Shown: positions 1 through 9,937, numbered from the stretch's first letter. The stretch: DNA of 32,255 nucleotides from Chloroflexota bacterium (GCA_019686175.1 JADGHJ010000013.1:1-32255); one strand, 5' to 3'. The notes: a model not told the origin generated them from the letters alone. A program made the numbers and translations.

Positions 1-260
1 CCACCCTGGAAGGCGCCGAACAGCGTCCAGCCGCGTTGGGCCAACTGTTGGTCGGCCGGCGATTGCGGCGGCCGACCAAGGCCGACGCACATCGGGCTGG
101 TGGTCGTCGCGGGAGGCGCCGTCGGCAGCGCCATGCCGGGCGTGTTCCAGTTAGTGAGCTGACCTTCAAGCCACCCGCCGCTCTGTGCGCCACTCACCCC
201 TGGGCGGGCGATGACGACCGCGCCGGCTAGCGCCAGGGCCACAGCTGCGCGCTGCCACAT
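1..260 (-). CDS. Secreted protein of unknown function, N-terminal part (cut by window edge)
   Basis: Open frame of 86 codons running off the left edge, starting with ATG at 260. An AGAGGAG ribosome binding site lies 8 bases upstream. The first 25 or so residues form a Sec signal peptide: MWQR, an Ala/Val/Leu core, then a likely cleavage after SGAQ. The visible mature part has the segments WLEGQLTNWN, a Pro/Thr-rich stretch, one Cys (PMCVGLGRP) and GWTLFGAFQ. I do not recognise the family with certainty. It looks like a small exported or wall-associated protein, and GW-LFG patterns occur in LppP/LprE-like lipoproteins, although no lipobox is present here. It lies 40 bases after the E2 gene on the same strand, so it may be the last gene of that operon or may only follow it. 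Confidence 0.65.
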   Translation of the reverse strand, partial: MWQRAAVALALAGAVVIARPGVSGAQSGGWLEGQLTNWNTPGMALPTAPPATTTSPMCVGLGRPPQSPADQQLAQRGWTLFGAFQG

Positions 261-300
261 GCTCGGACTCCTCTCGCGTGATGCTGGTCTCGAGATGGCG

Positions 301-1725
301 TTAGATGCCCAGCAGTGCGTACGGTCGCTCGAGCAGTTCCGCCAGGCGCCGCAGGAAGGCTGCCGCCGGGGCGCCGTCCACCACGCGATGGTCGAAGCTC
401 AGCGAGAGCGTACACAGGGTGCGGATCGCCAGCTGGCCGTCGACCACCGCCGGCCGGTCCGCGATGCGGCCCACTCCCAGGATAGCGGTCTCGGGCGGGT
501 TGATGATCGGCGTGAACCCATCGATACGGTAAGCGCCGAGGTTCGTGATGGTGAACGTGCCGCCGTGCATCTCGTCGGGCAGGAGCCGACCCGCCCGCGC
601 CTTCTCGACCAGCGCCAGCAGGTCGGCTGTGAGGGCGCGTAGCGAGCGGCTGTCGGCATCGCGCAGTACGGGCACCACCAGGCCCTCCGGGTCGAGCGCC
701 ACCGCCACCCCGACATGAATGCCCGCCGGCTGGCGCAGCCCCGCGCCCTCCACCCACTGGGCCAACAGCCGTGGGTGCTCGGCCAGCGCGAGGCCCGCCG
801 CCTTGGCCAGCAGGGCGTCCCACGGCAACCGCGCCACGCCCAGCCGCGCGAACTCGGGCGCTAGCTGCTGGCGGAACCGCGCCGCTTCGGTGAAGTCGGC
901 CTCCAGGTGGAGTGTGACGCGCGCCACGCTGCGGGCGGAGGCCGCCATACGCTCGGCCGTGAGGCGCCGCAGGCGCGACAGCGGCGCCACTGGCGGCTCG
1001 CTCGGTGTGACGGCCGCGGGCGTGGGGACCGGTGGGGGCGCGGCAACCGCGGCGCGCTGCTCGATCACCTGGCGCACGTCGTCCTGCGTGATCCGCCCGC
1101 CCGGGCCGCTGCCCGTCACGGTGCTAAGGTCGAGCCCGTGCTCCTCGGCGAGTTTGCGGGCCAGCGGCGTGGCCAGCACCCGCTCGGCGGGCATGGCGGT
1201 CGCTGCGGCCGCCAGCACGTCCGCCTCCACCACGCGTCCGCGCGGCCCGCTGCCCCGCAGCCGGGTAGCGTCGAGGCCCAGCTCGCGGGCACGGCGCCGG
1301 GCGCGCGGCGAGACGAACACGCGGCCGCCGGCCCCCTCATCGCTGGCGGGAGCGGGTCTGGAGGTGGGGGGACTGGTCGGTACCCTGGCCGGGGAGCTTG
1401 CCGCCGGGGCGGCCGTCACGACGGTGGGCGCGGCGGCGGGCTGCGCTGCCGGCGGCGCGCCCACAGGCGGCCCCGTTTCGGGCTCGTCCGGCGCCGCGAT
1501 CTCGGCGATGACGGTCTTCACGGGTACAGTCTGCCCCGGCGGGACAACGATGCGGCGCAGCACGCCGCTGGCCGGGGCGGGCACCTCGACGGTTGCCTTA
1601 TCGGTCTCCACCAGCAGCAGCGGCTCGTCCTTCTCGACCGGCTCGCCCTCCCGCTTGAGCCACTGGGCGATGGTGCCCTCCTCCATCGTAAGGCCGAGCA
1701 CGGGCATGGTGACGGGCGTCGCCAC
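301..1725 (-). CDS. Dihydrolipoamide acyltransferase, E2 of a 2-oxoacid/acetoin dehydrogenase complex
   Basis: 474 aa. E2 carries the acyl group from E1 on a lipoyl arm and transfers it to CoA. Domains seen: an N-terminal lipoyl domain (about 2-78) with the lipoylated lysine in ETDKA (K43), a Pro/Ala-rich linker (80-130), two peripheral-subunit-binding domains in tandem (about 137-173 and 184-221, each with the G-S-G-P-x-G-R core), a second flexible linker, and a catalytic domain (about 245-474) with the active-site motif DHRVVDG (H446, D450). The start is GTG; SD AAGGAG sits 7 bases upstream, inside the end of the E1beta gene, and only one base separates the E1beta stop from this GTG. The complex could act on pyruvate, acetoin or a branched 2-oxoacid, which E2 alone cannot decide. 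No E3 gene is present nearby, so E3 would have to be shared from elsewhere. Confidence 0.95.
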   Translation of the reverse strand: MATPVTMPVLGLTMEEGTIAQWLKREGEPVEKDEPLLLVETDKATVEVPAPASGVLRRIVVPPGQTVPVKTVIAEIAAPDEPETGPPVGAPPAAQPAAAPTVVTAAPAASSPARVPTSPPTSRPAPASDEGAGGRVFVSPRARRRARELGLDATRLRGSGPRGRVVEADVLAAAATAMPAERVLATPLARKLAEEHGLDLSTVTGSGPGGRITQDDVRQVIEQRAAVAAPPPVPTPAAVTPSEPPVAPLSRLRRLTAERMAASARSVARVTLHLEADFTEAARFRQQLAPEFARLGVARLPWDALLAKAAGLALAEHPRLLAQWVEGAGLRQPAGIHVGVAVALDPEGLVVPVLRDADSRSLRALTADLLALVEKARAGRLLPDEMHGGTFTITNLGAYRIDGFTPIINPPETAILGVGRIADRPAVVDGQLAIRTLCTLSLSFDHRVVDGAPAAAFLRRLAELLERPYALLGI

Positions 1726-1726
1726 G

Positions 1727-2767
<1,041 letters not shown>

Positions 2768-2822
2768 CCTCCGCGCTCCTCTCCCGTCCCCGTCAGCTGC
2801 ACCCCCAGATGGGCAACCGGGG

Positions 2823-3818
2823 CTAGGCATAGATATCGGTCATGAGCTGGTCGACGCTCGGCTCCGGGCTGCTCTTGGCGAACGCTACGGCGTCCTCCAC
2901 CGCCGCCTGCACCTCGCGGTCGAGTGCCGCCGCCGCCTCATCGGTGAGCACCCCCCGCTCGCCGAGCGCCCGCTTCATCCGCTCGATGGGGTCGTGGCGG
3001 CGCCACTCCTCGACCTCGGCCCGCTGCCGGTAGTTCAGCGGGTCGCCAGCGTGGTGCCCGTGGTAGCGATAGGTGTCGCACACCAGGTAGGCTGGCCCGT
3101 CGCCCCGCCGCGCCCGGGTCACAAGCGCGCTCGCCGCATCATAGACGGCGAAGAAGTCCATCCCGTCCACCGTGACCCCGGGGATGCCGTAGGCGCGCGC
3201 GCGGCCGGCCGGGTCCCCACCCGCCACGCTCCAGTCGGCGCGGGCGGACATGGCGTACTGGTTGTTCTCGCAAACGTACACCACCGGCAGCTTCCAGATC
3301 GCCGCCAGGTTGCTGACCTCGTGCAGGATGCCCTGGTTGAGCGCCCCGTCGCCGAAGAAGCAGATCGCCACCTGTCCCGAGCCGCGCAGCTTGGCGGTGA
3401 GCGCCGCACCCGTGGCGAGGCCCATGCCCCCGCCGACGATGCCATTGGCCCCGAGCATGCCACGTTCCATATCGGCGATATGCATGCTCCCGCCCTTGCC
3501 GCCGCAGTAGCCCGTCGCGCGGCCCAGCAGCTCGGCCATCATGCGACGCATGTCGCCGCCCTTGGCGATGGTGTGCCCGTGGCCGCGGTGCGTGCTGCTC
3601 ACGTAGTCGTGGGGCTCCAGCGCGCTGATCACCCCGACTGCCACGGCCTCCATGCCGATATAGGGGTGTGTGGTGCCTCGCATCTCGCCCGCGCGGTACA
3701 GCTCCAGCGCGCGCTCGTCGAAGCGGCGAATGGCGAGCATCAGGCGGTATGCCTCGCGCAGCCGCTCGGGAGTGAGCTGGGCGGCCGGCGAGGGCTGCGA
3801 GTCGGTGGCGAGGCTCAT
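2823..3818 (-). CDS. 2-oxoacid/acetoin dehydrogenase E1 component, alpha subunit
   Basis: 331 aa from ATG 3818; AGAGGAG lies 9 bases upstream. The ATG overlaps the stop of the preceding dehydrogenase as ATGA, which suggests translational coupling. Thiamine-diphosphate motif: GDG (156-158), then NN (185-186), spaced as in the family. Other family blocks are [33 protein letters not shown] and the loop [11 protein letters not shown]. The [17 protein letters not shown] region resembles AcoA (acetoin dehydrogenase) and related PDH E1alpha proteins more than branched-chain E1alpha, but I cannot assign the substrate from sequence alone. The neighbours are two zinc polyol/butanediol-type dehydrogenases, which makes an acetoin-like or other alpha-hydroxyketone substrate reasonable. 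That is an inference. Confidence 0.95.
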   Translation of the reverse strand: MSLATDSQPSPAAQLTPERLREAYRLMLAIRRFDERALELYRAGEMRGTTHPYIGMEAVAVGVISALEPHDYVSSTHRGHGHTIAKGGDMRRMMAELLGRATGYCGGKGGSMHIADMERGMLGANGIVGGGMGLATGAALTAKLRGSGQVAICFFGDGALNQGILHEVSNLAAIWKLPVVYVCENNQYAMSARADWSVAGGDPAGRARAYGIPGVTVDGMDFFAVYDAASALVTRARRGDGPAYLVCDTYRYHGHHAGDPLNYRQRAEVEEWRRHDPIERMKRALGERGVLTDEAAAALDREVQAAVEDAVAFAKSSPEPSVDQLMTDIYA

Positions 3819-4954
3819 CGGCCGGTCTCCTCTCCGCTCCGCGCACTCGCCGCGACCGGCGGCTCCGCCGGCGCGCCGTGCGGGTGCAGCATCACGCGGA
3901 TGGCGCCGTCGCGACGCTCCACGAACGTGGCCCACGCCTCGGCGAACGCCCCCAGCGGGAAATGATGCGTGATCAGTGGCCGCACGTCCACACTGCGCCG
4001 CGCGAGCAGCTGGAGCCCGCGGCCGGAGATGCCGCGCGGGTTGGCCAGCGAGCCGCAGAGGTCCAGGTGGCCGCGCACGATGACGCTCAGATCGACCCCG
4101 CTCAGTTCGCGCCCCGGGCCGGTAGCACCGGCCAGCACCACCCGCCCGCCGCGCCGCGCTAGCAGGATCGCCTGCCGCGCCGCGTCCGACGTGCCCGCGA
4201 ACTCCACCACCACGTCAGCCCCGCGCCCGCCGAGCGCCGCGCGGACGCGCTCGAGCGCCGCCTCGCCGCGCGCGGCGATCACGGCGTCGGCCCCGAGGTA
4301 GTCGAGGCGCGCTAGCCGTTCGGGGCGCGTGCCCAGCAGGACCACCGGTGCCGCGCCCAGCGCCCGCGCCACCTGGACCGCCAGCGCGCCGAACGCGCCC
4401 GGCCCGATCACCACCACGCTCTCGCCGGCCTGCACGCGCCCACGCTCCAGCGCGTACAGCGCGATACCGATGTTGTCGGTGAAGGCGCCCTCGTCCCAGG
4501 AGAGCGTCGGGGGCAGGCGGTGCAGTGCCTGCACCGGCACGGCCACGTACTCGGCCAGCCCGCCCGGCACAGTGAAGCCGATGTGGGCGTGGCCTTTCTC
4601 GGGCCGACCGTAGTTCTCGCACAGCTGGTACAGCCCCTCGCGGCAGCGCGCGCAGCGCCCGCAACCGACGTGGACCTCTACACCGACCCGGTCGCCAACG
4701 GCCACCTCGTCCACCCCCGGTCCGAGCGCGACGACCTCGCCGGCGAACTCGTGGCCCGGAATGTGGGGGAAGCGCGTGCCGGGGAACTGCCCCGCGACGA
4801 TCTTCTGGTCGGTGGCGCAGATGGTGGTGCTCATCACGCGGAGGAGTGCCTGACCGGGGCCAGGGCGCGGCACGGGCACGTCGTCGCGCACGGCGAAGCA
4901 GTCGGGGGCCGTCACCACGACGGCCCGCATGGTGGTCGGTAGGCTCACGCTCAT
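3815..4954 (-). CDS. Zinc-dependent medium-chain alcohol/polyol dehydrogenase (first of an adjacent pair)
   Basis: 379 aa, ATG 4954 with an AGGGGAGCGAGGA purine tract upstream. An MDR dehydrogenase that oxidises a secondary alcohol or polyol with NAD(P). Catalytic zinc ligands are visible: C46 (TTICATDQK) and H68-E69 (PGHEFAGE). The structural zinc loop has four cysteines, C98, C101, C104 and C112 (CGRCARCREG). The Rossmann glycines are in VIGPGAFGA (about 182-190). The closest subfamilies by pattern are threonine, L-iditol and (R,R)-butanediol dehydrogenases. Its last codons overlap the E1alpha start (ATGA). The C-terminus beyond about 365 is a Gly/Ala/Glu-rich extension with no obvious role. 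Probably the oxidation step before the E1-E2 complex (inference). Confidence 0.9.
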   Translation of the reverse strand: MSVSLPTTMRAVVVTAPDCFAVRDDVPVPRPGPGQALLRVMSTTICATDQKIVAGQFPGTRFPHIPGHEFAGEVVALGPGVDEVAVGDRVGVEVHVGCGRCARCREGLYQLCENYGRPEKGHAHIGFTVPGGLAEYVAVPVQALHRLPPTLSWDEGAFTDNIGIALYALERGRVQAGESVVVIGPGAFGALAVQVARALGAAPVVLLGTRPERLARLDYLGADAVIAARGEAALERVRAALGGRGADVVVEFAGTSDAARQAILLARRGGRVVLAGATGPGRELSGVDLSVIVRGHLDLCGSLANPRGISGRGLQLLARRSVDVRPLITHHFPLGAFAEAWATFVERRDGAIRVMLHPHGAPAEPPVAASARSGEETGR

Positions 4955-4987
4955 GGTCCTCGCTCCCCTGGCGGCTGCATCGTCACG

Positions 4988-6088
4988 CTATCCGTTGGGG
5001 CGGATGAGCACCTTGAGCGCACCGTCGATGCGCTTGGCGAACGTCTCCAGCGCGCGGCCGTACTCCTCGATGGGGAAGATGTGCGTCACCAGCTCCTTCA
5101 CCCGCACGCGGCCGCTGGTGATCAAGGGCAGCACCTCCTCCATGGCGTTAGGGTTGGCGCGCACACCGAACAGGTCGATTTCCTCCAGCACGATCTTCTG
5201 CATCGGGAGCGGCACCGGCTCGGCCGGGATGCCGGTGAAGGAGGCGCGCCCCCCCTTACGGAGTACGTTGATGGCCTGGAGCACCGAGTCGCGCGTGCCG
5301 GCGGTATCGATGGCGACGTGGGCGCCCTTGCCGTCGGTGCGCGCCTTGACCGCTTCCACCGGGTCGCCGTCGCGGTAATCGACCGTCTCGAAGCCCATAG
5401 CCGCGGCCTTCTTGAGCCGCTCGCCGGAGCCGGTCATGATCACGCGCCCGGCGCCTAGCGCGTAGGCGCAGTCGGCCGTGAGAAAGCCCATCGGCCCCGA
5501 GCCGACCACCACCGCCACATCGCCCGGCACGATGCGCGCCCGCTTCACGGAGTGCAGCGCGATGCTAGCGGTGTCCACCATCGCGCCGAGCGAGAGGTCC
5601 AGCTCGGGCGGCATCTTGAACACCGACTTGATGGAGTGGACGACATACTGGGCGTCGGCGCCCTGGCTGTAGTGGCCGTACTGGTGGTGGAGGGGCTCCT
5701 GGCCGTATAGCTCGCAGAGGTTGTAGCGGCCGGTCATGCAGTTGCGACAGAAGCCGCAGCCGGCGTGCGACGTGCCCGCCACGCGGTCGCCTACCCGCCA
5801 GCCCAGCGCCTCGGCGCCCGGCCCGACCTTGACCACGACTCCTGCCCACTCGTGGCCCGGGATGAACGGATAGCGCTTCGGCCAGCGCCCCGGAAACATA
5901 CCCTCGTAGATATGCAGGTCGGTGCCACAGATCGCCACCGAGTCGACCTTGCAGAGCACCTCCATCGGCCCCGGCTCAGGGACCGGCACCTCGCGGATCT
6001 CGTGGTGGTGCGGGCCGGTGAGCACCACCGCCTTCATGGTGGCGGGCAACAGCTCGGCGGTGGGCGGGGCCGCGGTCGGGGCGGTCAT
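4988..6088 (-). CDS. Zinc-dependent medium-chain alcohol/threonine-type dehydrogenase (second of an adjacent pair)
   Basis: 366 aa, ATG 6088 with GAGGAGGAGAG just upstream. Zinc MDR enzyme: catalytic ligands C54 (VAICGTDLH) and H79-E80 (PGHEWAG); structural zinc cysteines C111, C114, C117 and C125 (CGFCRNCMTG). The nucleotide-binding loop is VVGSGPMGF (about 194-202), and TGSGERLKKAAAMG follows the second Rossmann strand. It is distinct from its neighbour at 3815-4954 (different loops HHQYGHYSQGADAQY and VDTASIALH), so this is not a recent tandem duplication. Likely acts on a related substrate or on the next carbinol in the same pathway. It sits 42 bases after the cyclase gene and 33 bases before the other dehydrogenase. 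Confidence 0.9.
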   Translation of the reverse strand: MTAPTAAPPTAELLPATMKAVVLTGPHHHEIREVPVPEPGPMEVLCKVDSVAICGTDLHIYEGMFPGRWPKRYPFIPGHEWAGVVVKVGPGAEALGWRVGDRVAGTSHAGCGFCRNCMTGRYNLCELYGQEPLHHQYGHYSQGADAQYVVHSIKSVFKMPPELDLSLGAMVDTASIALHSVKRARIVPGDVAVVVGSGPMGFLTADCAYALGAGRVIMTGSGERLKKAAAMGFETVDYRDGDPVEAVKARTDGKGAHVAIDTAGTRDSVLQAINVLRKGGRASFTGIPAEPVPLPMQKIVLEEIDLFGVRANPNAMEEVLPLITSGRVRVKELVTHIFPIEEYGRALETFAKRIDGALKVLIRPNG

Positions 6089-6130
6089 GGCTCTCTCCTC
6101 CTCTGCAAACGTGCTCGTGGCGGACGGCGG

Positions 6131-6895
6131 TCAGTCATCGAGGAAGGCGACGACACGGCAGATGCAGCCTTCGCCGCCGATCCAGCGCCACGGGAACGCG
6201 CCCATGGTGACTCGACGGCCGGCTACCTGGCTGATCTCGCCGCCCAGGTTTTCCAGCATCGACACATCGCTGCGCGCCGTCTTGTAGTGGATGTACTCGA
6301 AGTTCTTCTCGGGCAGCGTCTCCTCAATCGGCTTGCCCGTCATCTCCTCATACTCTTTGACGAGGTCCGGCCGCATCCAGCGGACGCGCGTGTACAGCGA
6401 GTGGTCGATCGATGCCAGGTCGGCGCCGATCCACTTGATGCGTTTCTCGATCAGGTAGTCGATCACTTCGGGCTGCGGGCCGGGATGGCGGTCGAAGTAC
6501 ATCACGTCATCGCGGGTTTCCTTGGTCCAGTTGTAGCGCTCCCACCCGGTGTACAGGACGACGATATCGCCCTCCCGGATCTCTTCTCCCGGCGGCAGGT
6601 GCTTCAGGATGTCGTCGAGCGAATAGTAGGCCCAGGGCCTGGTGATCGGCCGGAGGTCGATCACCAGGCCGGTGCCGAACAACTCGTTGATGTCGATCTG
6701 CCCGAGGTGCCGGCCTGTCTCGCAGTAGTGCGCGGGCGCGTCGATGTGCGTGCCCGTGTGCATGTTGGTCTTGACTAGCATGGTGCTCTTGCGGTCGCGA
6801 TGGTGCGTGGTGATATCCGTGACCTCGATGGACTGGAACTGGGGCCAGGTCGGCATGCGGTCGCCCCAGGGCTGGGTGAGATCGACCAGTCGCAT
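6131..6895 (-). CDS. Cyclase-family metal-dependent hydrolase (kynurenine formamidase / isatin hydrolase-like)
   Basis: 254 aa, ATG 6895 preceded by GAGGGGG. The diagnostic metal motif HxGTHxDxPxH is complete (H46, H50, D52, H56; HTGTHIDAPAH). The later block IGADLASIDHS is also typical of this fold. Family members hydrolyse formylkynurenine, isatin and other cyclic amides or lactones, or act on polyketide-like substrates, using Mn or Zn. No signal peptide, so it is cytoplasmic. It lies directly behind the ABC permease gene and in front of two dehydrogenases, so hydrolysis or ring-opening of the imported compound is a reasonable role. The true substrate cannot be read from sequence. Confidence 0.88.
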   Translation of the reverse strand: MRLVDLTQPWGDRMPTWPQFQSIEVTDITTHHRDRKSTMLVKTNMHTGTHIDAPAHYCETGRHLGQIDINELFGTGLVIDLRPITRPWAYYSLDDILKHLPPGEEIREGDIVVLYTGWERYNWTKETRDDVMYFDRHPGPQPEVIDYLIEKRIKWIGADLASIDHSLYTRVRWMRPDLVKEYEEMTGKPIEETLPEKNFEYIHYKTARSDVSMLENLGGEISQVAGRRVTMGAFPWRWIGGEGCICRVVAFLDD

Positions 6896-6911
6896 CCTCG
6901 TTCCCCCTCGC

Positions 6912-6930
6912 GCGGCGCCGGGCGCGCCGC
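6912..6930 (-). other. Intercistronic hairpin between permease and cyclase genes
   Basis: Perfect 7-bp inverted repeat, GCGGCGC / GCGCCGC, with a 5-base loop, in the 48-base gap between the permease stop and the cyclase start. No T-run follows in the direction of transcription, so it is not a classic terminator. It may protect the upstream mRNA end or mark an RNA processing point that separates transporter from enzyme expression. It could also be chance in GC-rich DNA. Confidence 0.35.
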
Positions 6931-6943
6931 CAACTCCTGCGTC

Positions 6944-7816
6944 CTACTTCTCTTCCGTCTGGCGCGACCAGGGCGCGATCCGCGCCTCGATGGCGCGTGT
7001 GACCGTGGTCAGTACGATACCCAACACCATGACCACCACGATTGGCACCAGCAGGTGGTCGGGCTGGAAGGCGTTGCTGTAGCGCACGATCAAGTAGCCG
7101 ATGCCGGTGATGGAGGTGAAGAACTCGGCGACCACCATCCCCACCAGCGCGCGGCCCACCGCGATGCGCACGCCTGCAGCGATGTACGGCAGCGCGGAGG
7201 GCAGGATCACGTCGCTCCACAACTGTCGCTCGCTGGAGCGGAACGAGCGCGCGACCTCCAGCAGACGGGCATCGACGTGGCGCACGCCCTGCTCGGTGTT
7301 CACGATGATCGCGAACACCGAGGCGATGATCACCACGATCACCTTGGCCGTGATGTCGAAGCCGAAGATCAACGTGATCAGCGGCACCAGCGCCACGTTC
7401 GGCGTCGAGTTGAAGGCATCGATGTACCAGTCGAGTGCGTAATACACCGCGGGCGACCGGGCCATGGCGAACCCCAGCGGGATGCCGATCACTAGCGCGA
7501 TCGCGAAGCCGATCGTCAGCACGACGAGGCTGCCCTGCAAGTACTGCCACAGCTCGCCGCTACGGATCATCTCGGCCGCCGCCTGCACCACGGCGGACGG
7601 CGGCGCGAACAGCGCCTTGTTGACCTGCCGGCCGAAGATCTCCCACACCACGAGCAGCGCGAGCAACGATCCGCCGCGGACCGTCCACTCGAACAGCTTC
7701 TCGCGACGCCGGCGGGCGGCGGCGACCGCGCGCTCCCGCTGGAGTAGCGCGACCCGCGCGGTCTGTACGTCGGTGACGCTCGGTGAGAGCGTCTCTGGGC
7801 TGGTTGCTTGTGCCAC
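6944..7816 (-). CDS. ABC transporter permease, SsuC/TauC/NitT type
   Basis: 290 aa from GTG 7816. The frame is open far upstream, but that part is a shadow of the ATPase gene; the GTG lies 5 bases after the ATPase stop, with GAGGTAAGGA upstream. After a charged N-terminal segment (LLQRERAVAAARRRREK) come about six membrane spans, starting with SLLALLVVWEIFG. The cytoplasmic EAA-like loop is seen at LLEVARSFRSSERQLWSDVILPSALPYIAAG, where the ATPase docks. The C-terminal pattern (GMVVAEFFTSITGIGYLI) is typical of permeases for sulfonates, nitrate, pyrimidines and aromatic acids. It forms the membrane channel with the ATPase and binding protein of the same operon. Confidence 0.9.
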   Translation of the reverse strand: MAQATSPETLSPSVTDVQTARVALLQRERAVAAARRRREKLFEWTVRGGSLLALLVVWEIFGRQVNKALFAPPSAVVQAAAEMIRSGELWQYLQGSLVVLTIGFAIALVIGIPLGFAMARSPAVYYALDWYIDAFNSTPNVALVPLITLIFGFDITAKVIVVIIASVFAIIVNTEQGVRHVDARLLEVARSFRSSERQLWSDVILPSALPYIAAGVRIAVGRALVGMVVAEFFTSITGIGYLIVRYSNAFQPDHLLVPIVVVMVLGIVLTTVTRAIEARIAPWSRQTEEK

Positions 7817-7821
7817 GGTCC

Positions 7822-8646
7822 TTACCTCACAGCAGCGGCTGCCTCGGGCCGCAGCTGCTGCCAGATGTACGCATGGAGCTGCGCGAATCGCTCGGCCTGG
7901 CGGCAGGCCTCGATCTGGCGCGGCCGCGGCAGGCCGACGTCGATGATCTCGCGGATGCGGCCCGGGCGCGCCGTCATCACCGCGATGCGGTCGCCCAGCA
8001 GGATCGCCTCGTCGATAGCGTGGGTGATGAACACCATCGTCTTCCGATGCTGCTCCAGGATGCGCAGTAGCTCCTCCTGCAGCAGCTCGCGCGTCTGCGC
8101 ATCCAGCGCGCCGAACGGCTCGTCCATCAGCAGCACCGCCGGTTCGACGGCCAGCGCCCGGGCCAGCCCCACGCGCTGCTGCATGCCGCCGGACAACTGA
8201 TACGGGTACATGCGCTCGAAACCCGTCAGCCCGACCAGGTCGAGGTAGGGGCGCACGCGCGCCTCCCACTCGCTCCGCGGCACGCCTCGCAGCTTCAGCC
8301 CGTAGGTGACGTTCTCCCACACCGTCTTCCAGGGAAACAACCCGAAGTGCTGGAACACCACGACGACCTGGGGGCTGGGCTGGGTGACCGGCTGCTCATC
8401 CAGCAGGACGCGGCCGACCGTCGGCTGGATCAAGCCGGCAAGGCAGCGCAACAGGGTGGTCTTGCCGCAGCCGGACGGGCCCACGATGCACAGCGACTCG
8501 TTCTCCCCAATGGTCAGGTCCAGGTTCTCGAAGGCGATCACCGCCCCGTCCCCAAAGGTGCGCGTCGCTTGCTCGATGCGCATCTTGGGACGCGCGTTGG
8601 TGCCCGGCGACCCCGGCGCAGCCGCCCTCTGCGTCTCGGTGGTCAC
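7822..8646 (-). CDS. ABC transporter ATP-binding protein, SsuB/TauB/NitT type
   Basis: 274 aa from GTG 8646, with AAAGGAG 6 bases upstream. A start 12 codons earlier is possible but lacks an SD. All ATPase motifs are intact: Walker A GPSGCGKTT, Q-loop in VVFQHFGLFPW, signature LSGGMQQR, Walker B LLMDEPFGALD, switch histidine in FITHAIDEA. The combination of HFGLFPW and DEPFGALDAQTR is typical of the nitrate/sulfonate/taurine/bicarbonate ATPase group. Likely a homodimer that powers the permease encoded immediately downstream. It starts 66 bases after the binding-protein gene. Confidence 0.93.
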   Translation of the reverse strand: MTTETQRAAAPGSPGTNARPKMRIEQATRTFGDGAVIAFENLDLTIGENESLCIVGPSGCGKTTLLRCLAGLIQPTVGRVLLDEQPVTQPSPQVVVVFQHFGLFPWKTVWENVTYGLKLRGVPRSEWEARVRPYLDLVGLTGFERMYPYQLSGGMQQRVGLARALAVEPAVLLMDEPFGALDAQTRELLQEELLRILEQHRKTMVFITHAIDEAILLGDRIAVMTARPGRIREIIDVGLPRPRQIEACRQAERFAQLHAYIWQQLRPEAAAAVR

Positions 8647-8712
8647 GCCCGTCTCCTTTCCGCACGATTTCGGTGTGTGCACGTCTCTCGGCGTGGTCGC
8701 CGCACGCCGGTC

Positions 8713-9894
8713 CTAGTACCAGCGCGGATCTCCCGTCCAGGGGCCGCCGTTGCGCCGCACGGCCTCGTCGACCAGCGAGCGCTCCACGATCTGGTCGTAG
8801 GTCGGCTTGTTCTCCGGTCGCACGATGCCGACCTCGACCTCTTTCTCGACGGTGTACTCGATCATGTGCCGCGGCATCCCATCGTTGACGTTCCACACGC
8901 CGCCCCGGACCAGGTCCTCATAGGCGCGGTCCACTTCCTCCGGCTTGCGACGCGTCTCCTCTACGGCGATGGGCTTGACCGCCTGCGGATCGAGATACAT
9001 CGTGCGTTGTGCCTTGATCACGGCGGTCAGGAAGCGGGTGAGCGCCTCGCGCTTGTCCCGAATGACCGACTCGTTGCTCACGAACGCCGAGTACCACCAG
9101 TCGGGCACGACCTCCCACATCTGCGCCAGGTTGACCAGATCGGGCTTCTGCGCGATGGCGGCGTAGTACTGGTCGATGTGAAGCACCGTCGCGTCGACCT
9201 GCCCGTTAATGAGGGCCGGCACGCGGTTGGCCGTGGCGATACTCACGTACTGCACGTCACGCTCGGTGAGGCCGGCGCTCTGGAGCAGCAGGCGCGCCAT
9301 CACCTCGTTGAAGCCGCCGACCTCTTGGATCCCGATCTTGCGCCCCTTGAGGTCCGCCGGCGTACGGATGTCCGGCGCGGTCGTGATCACCACGCTCAGC
9401 TTCGGCGCGTAGGTGCCGATCGCCTTCACGGGCGCTCCGGCCTGGATGGCCGCGAACAGCGGGTCCGAGCTGGTGCCGACCACGTCGAGCCCGCCGCTGA
9501 TGCCGCCGCGGAGCGCGCCGACGCCCCCCTCGAAACTCTTGAACTCCACCTCCAGGCCCATCTCCTCGAAGAAGCCGAGGCGGTTCGCCACATACGCCGG
9601 CAGGTGGACCATGCTCGGCGGCGTGACCGGGTTGCCGTACACCAGCTTGAGCCTCTCATTGGGGGGCGCCGCCGGTCGTGTGGCTACCGGGCTGGCCTGA
9701 CTGGCCGGCGCGCTGGCCTGTACGGCCGCGGTCGGCGGGCCAGCGGGACTCGCCTGCTGGGGCGCGGTCGTGGCCCGCGCCGGTGCCGCACCACCAGACG
9801 GCTGGCTCGCTGGCGCGCAGGCGGCGACGAGCAGCACCGTGAGCACCAGCAATCCGAACGCGCGAGTGAAGTGAGCGTGTCTAGCTCGAGGCAT
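8713..9894 (-). CDS. ABC transporter substrate-binding lipoprotein, NMT1/SsuA family
   Basis: 393 aa from ATG 9894, with AAGGAG 7 bases upstream. A lipoprotein signal peptide ends in the lipobox LVAAC (lipidated C26), followed by an 80-residue Ala/Pro/Ser/Thr-rich linker that would hold the domain away from the membrane. The mature domain (from about NERLKLVYGNP) shows NMT1/THI5-like features: LPAYVANRLGFFEEMGLEVE, ADLKGRKIGIQEVGG, and the hinge region DATVLHIDQYY. Proteins of this family bind sulfonates, nitrate, pyrimidines, thiamine precursors or aromatic acids, so the ligand remains open. It is the first structural gene of the transport operon, 122 bases behind the LacI-type regulator gene. 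Confidence 0.9.
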   Translation of the reverse strand: MPRARHAHFTRAFGLLVLTVLLVAACAPASQPSGGAAPARATTAPQQASPAGPPTAAVQASAPASQASPVATRPAAPPNERLKLVYGNPVTPPSMVHLPAYVANRLGFFEEMGLEVEFKSFEGGVGALRGGISGGLDVVGTSSDPLFAAIQAGAPVKAIGTYAPKLSVVITTAPDIRTPADLKGRKIGIQEVGGFNEVMARLLLQSAGLTERDVQYVSIATANRVPALINGQVDATVLHIDQYYAAIAQKPDLVNLAQMWEVVPDWWYSAFVSNESVIRDKREALTRFLTAVIKAQRTMYLDPQAVKPIAVEETRRKPEEVDRAYEDLVRGGVWNVNDGMPRHMIEYTVEKEVEVGIVRPENKPTYDQIVERSLVDEAVRRNGGPWTGDPRWY

Positions 9895-9937
9895 CGTGGA
9901 CTCCTTATACGCCGTTGTACACGGCCCGCACTGCGTG

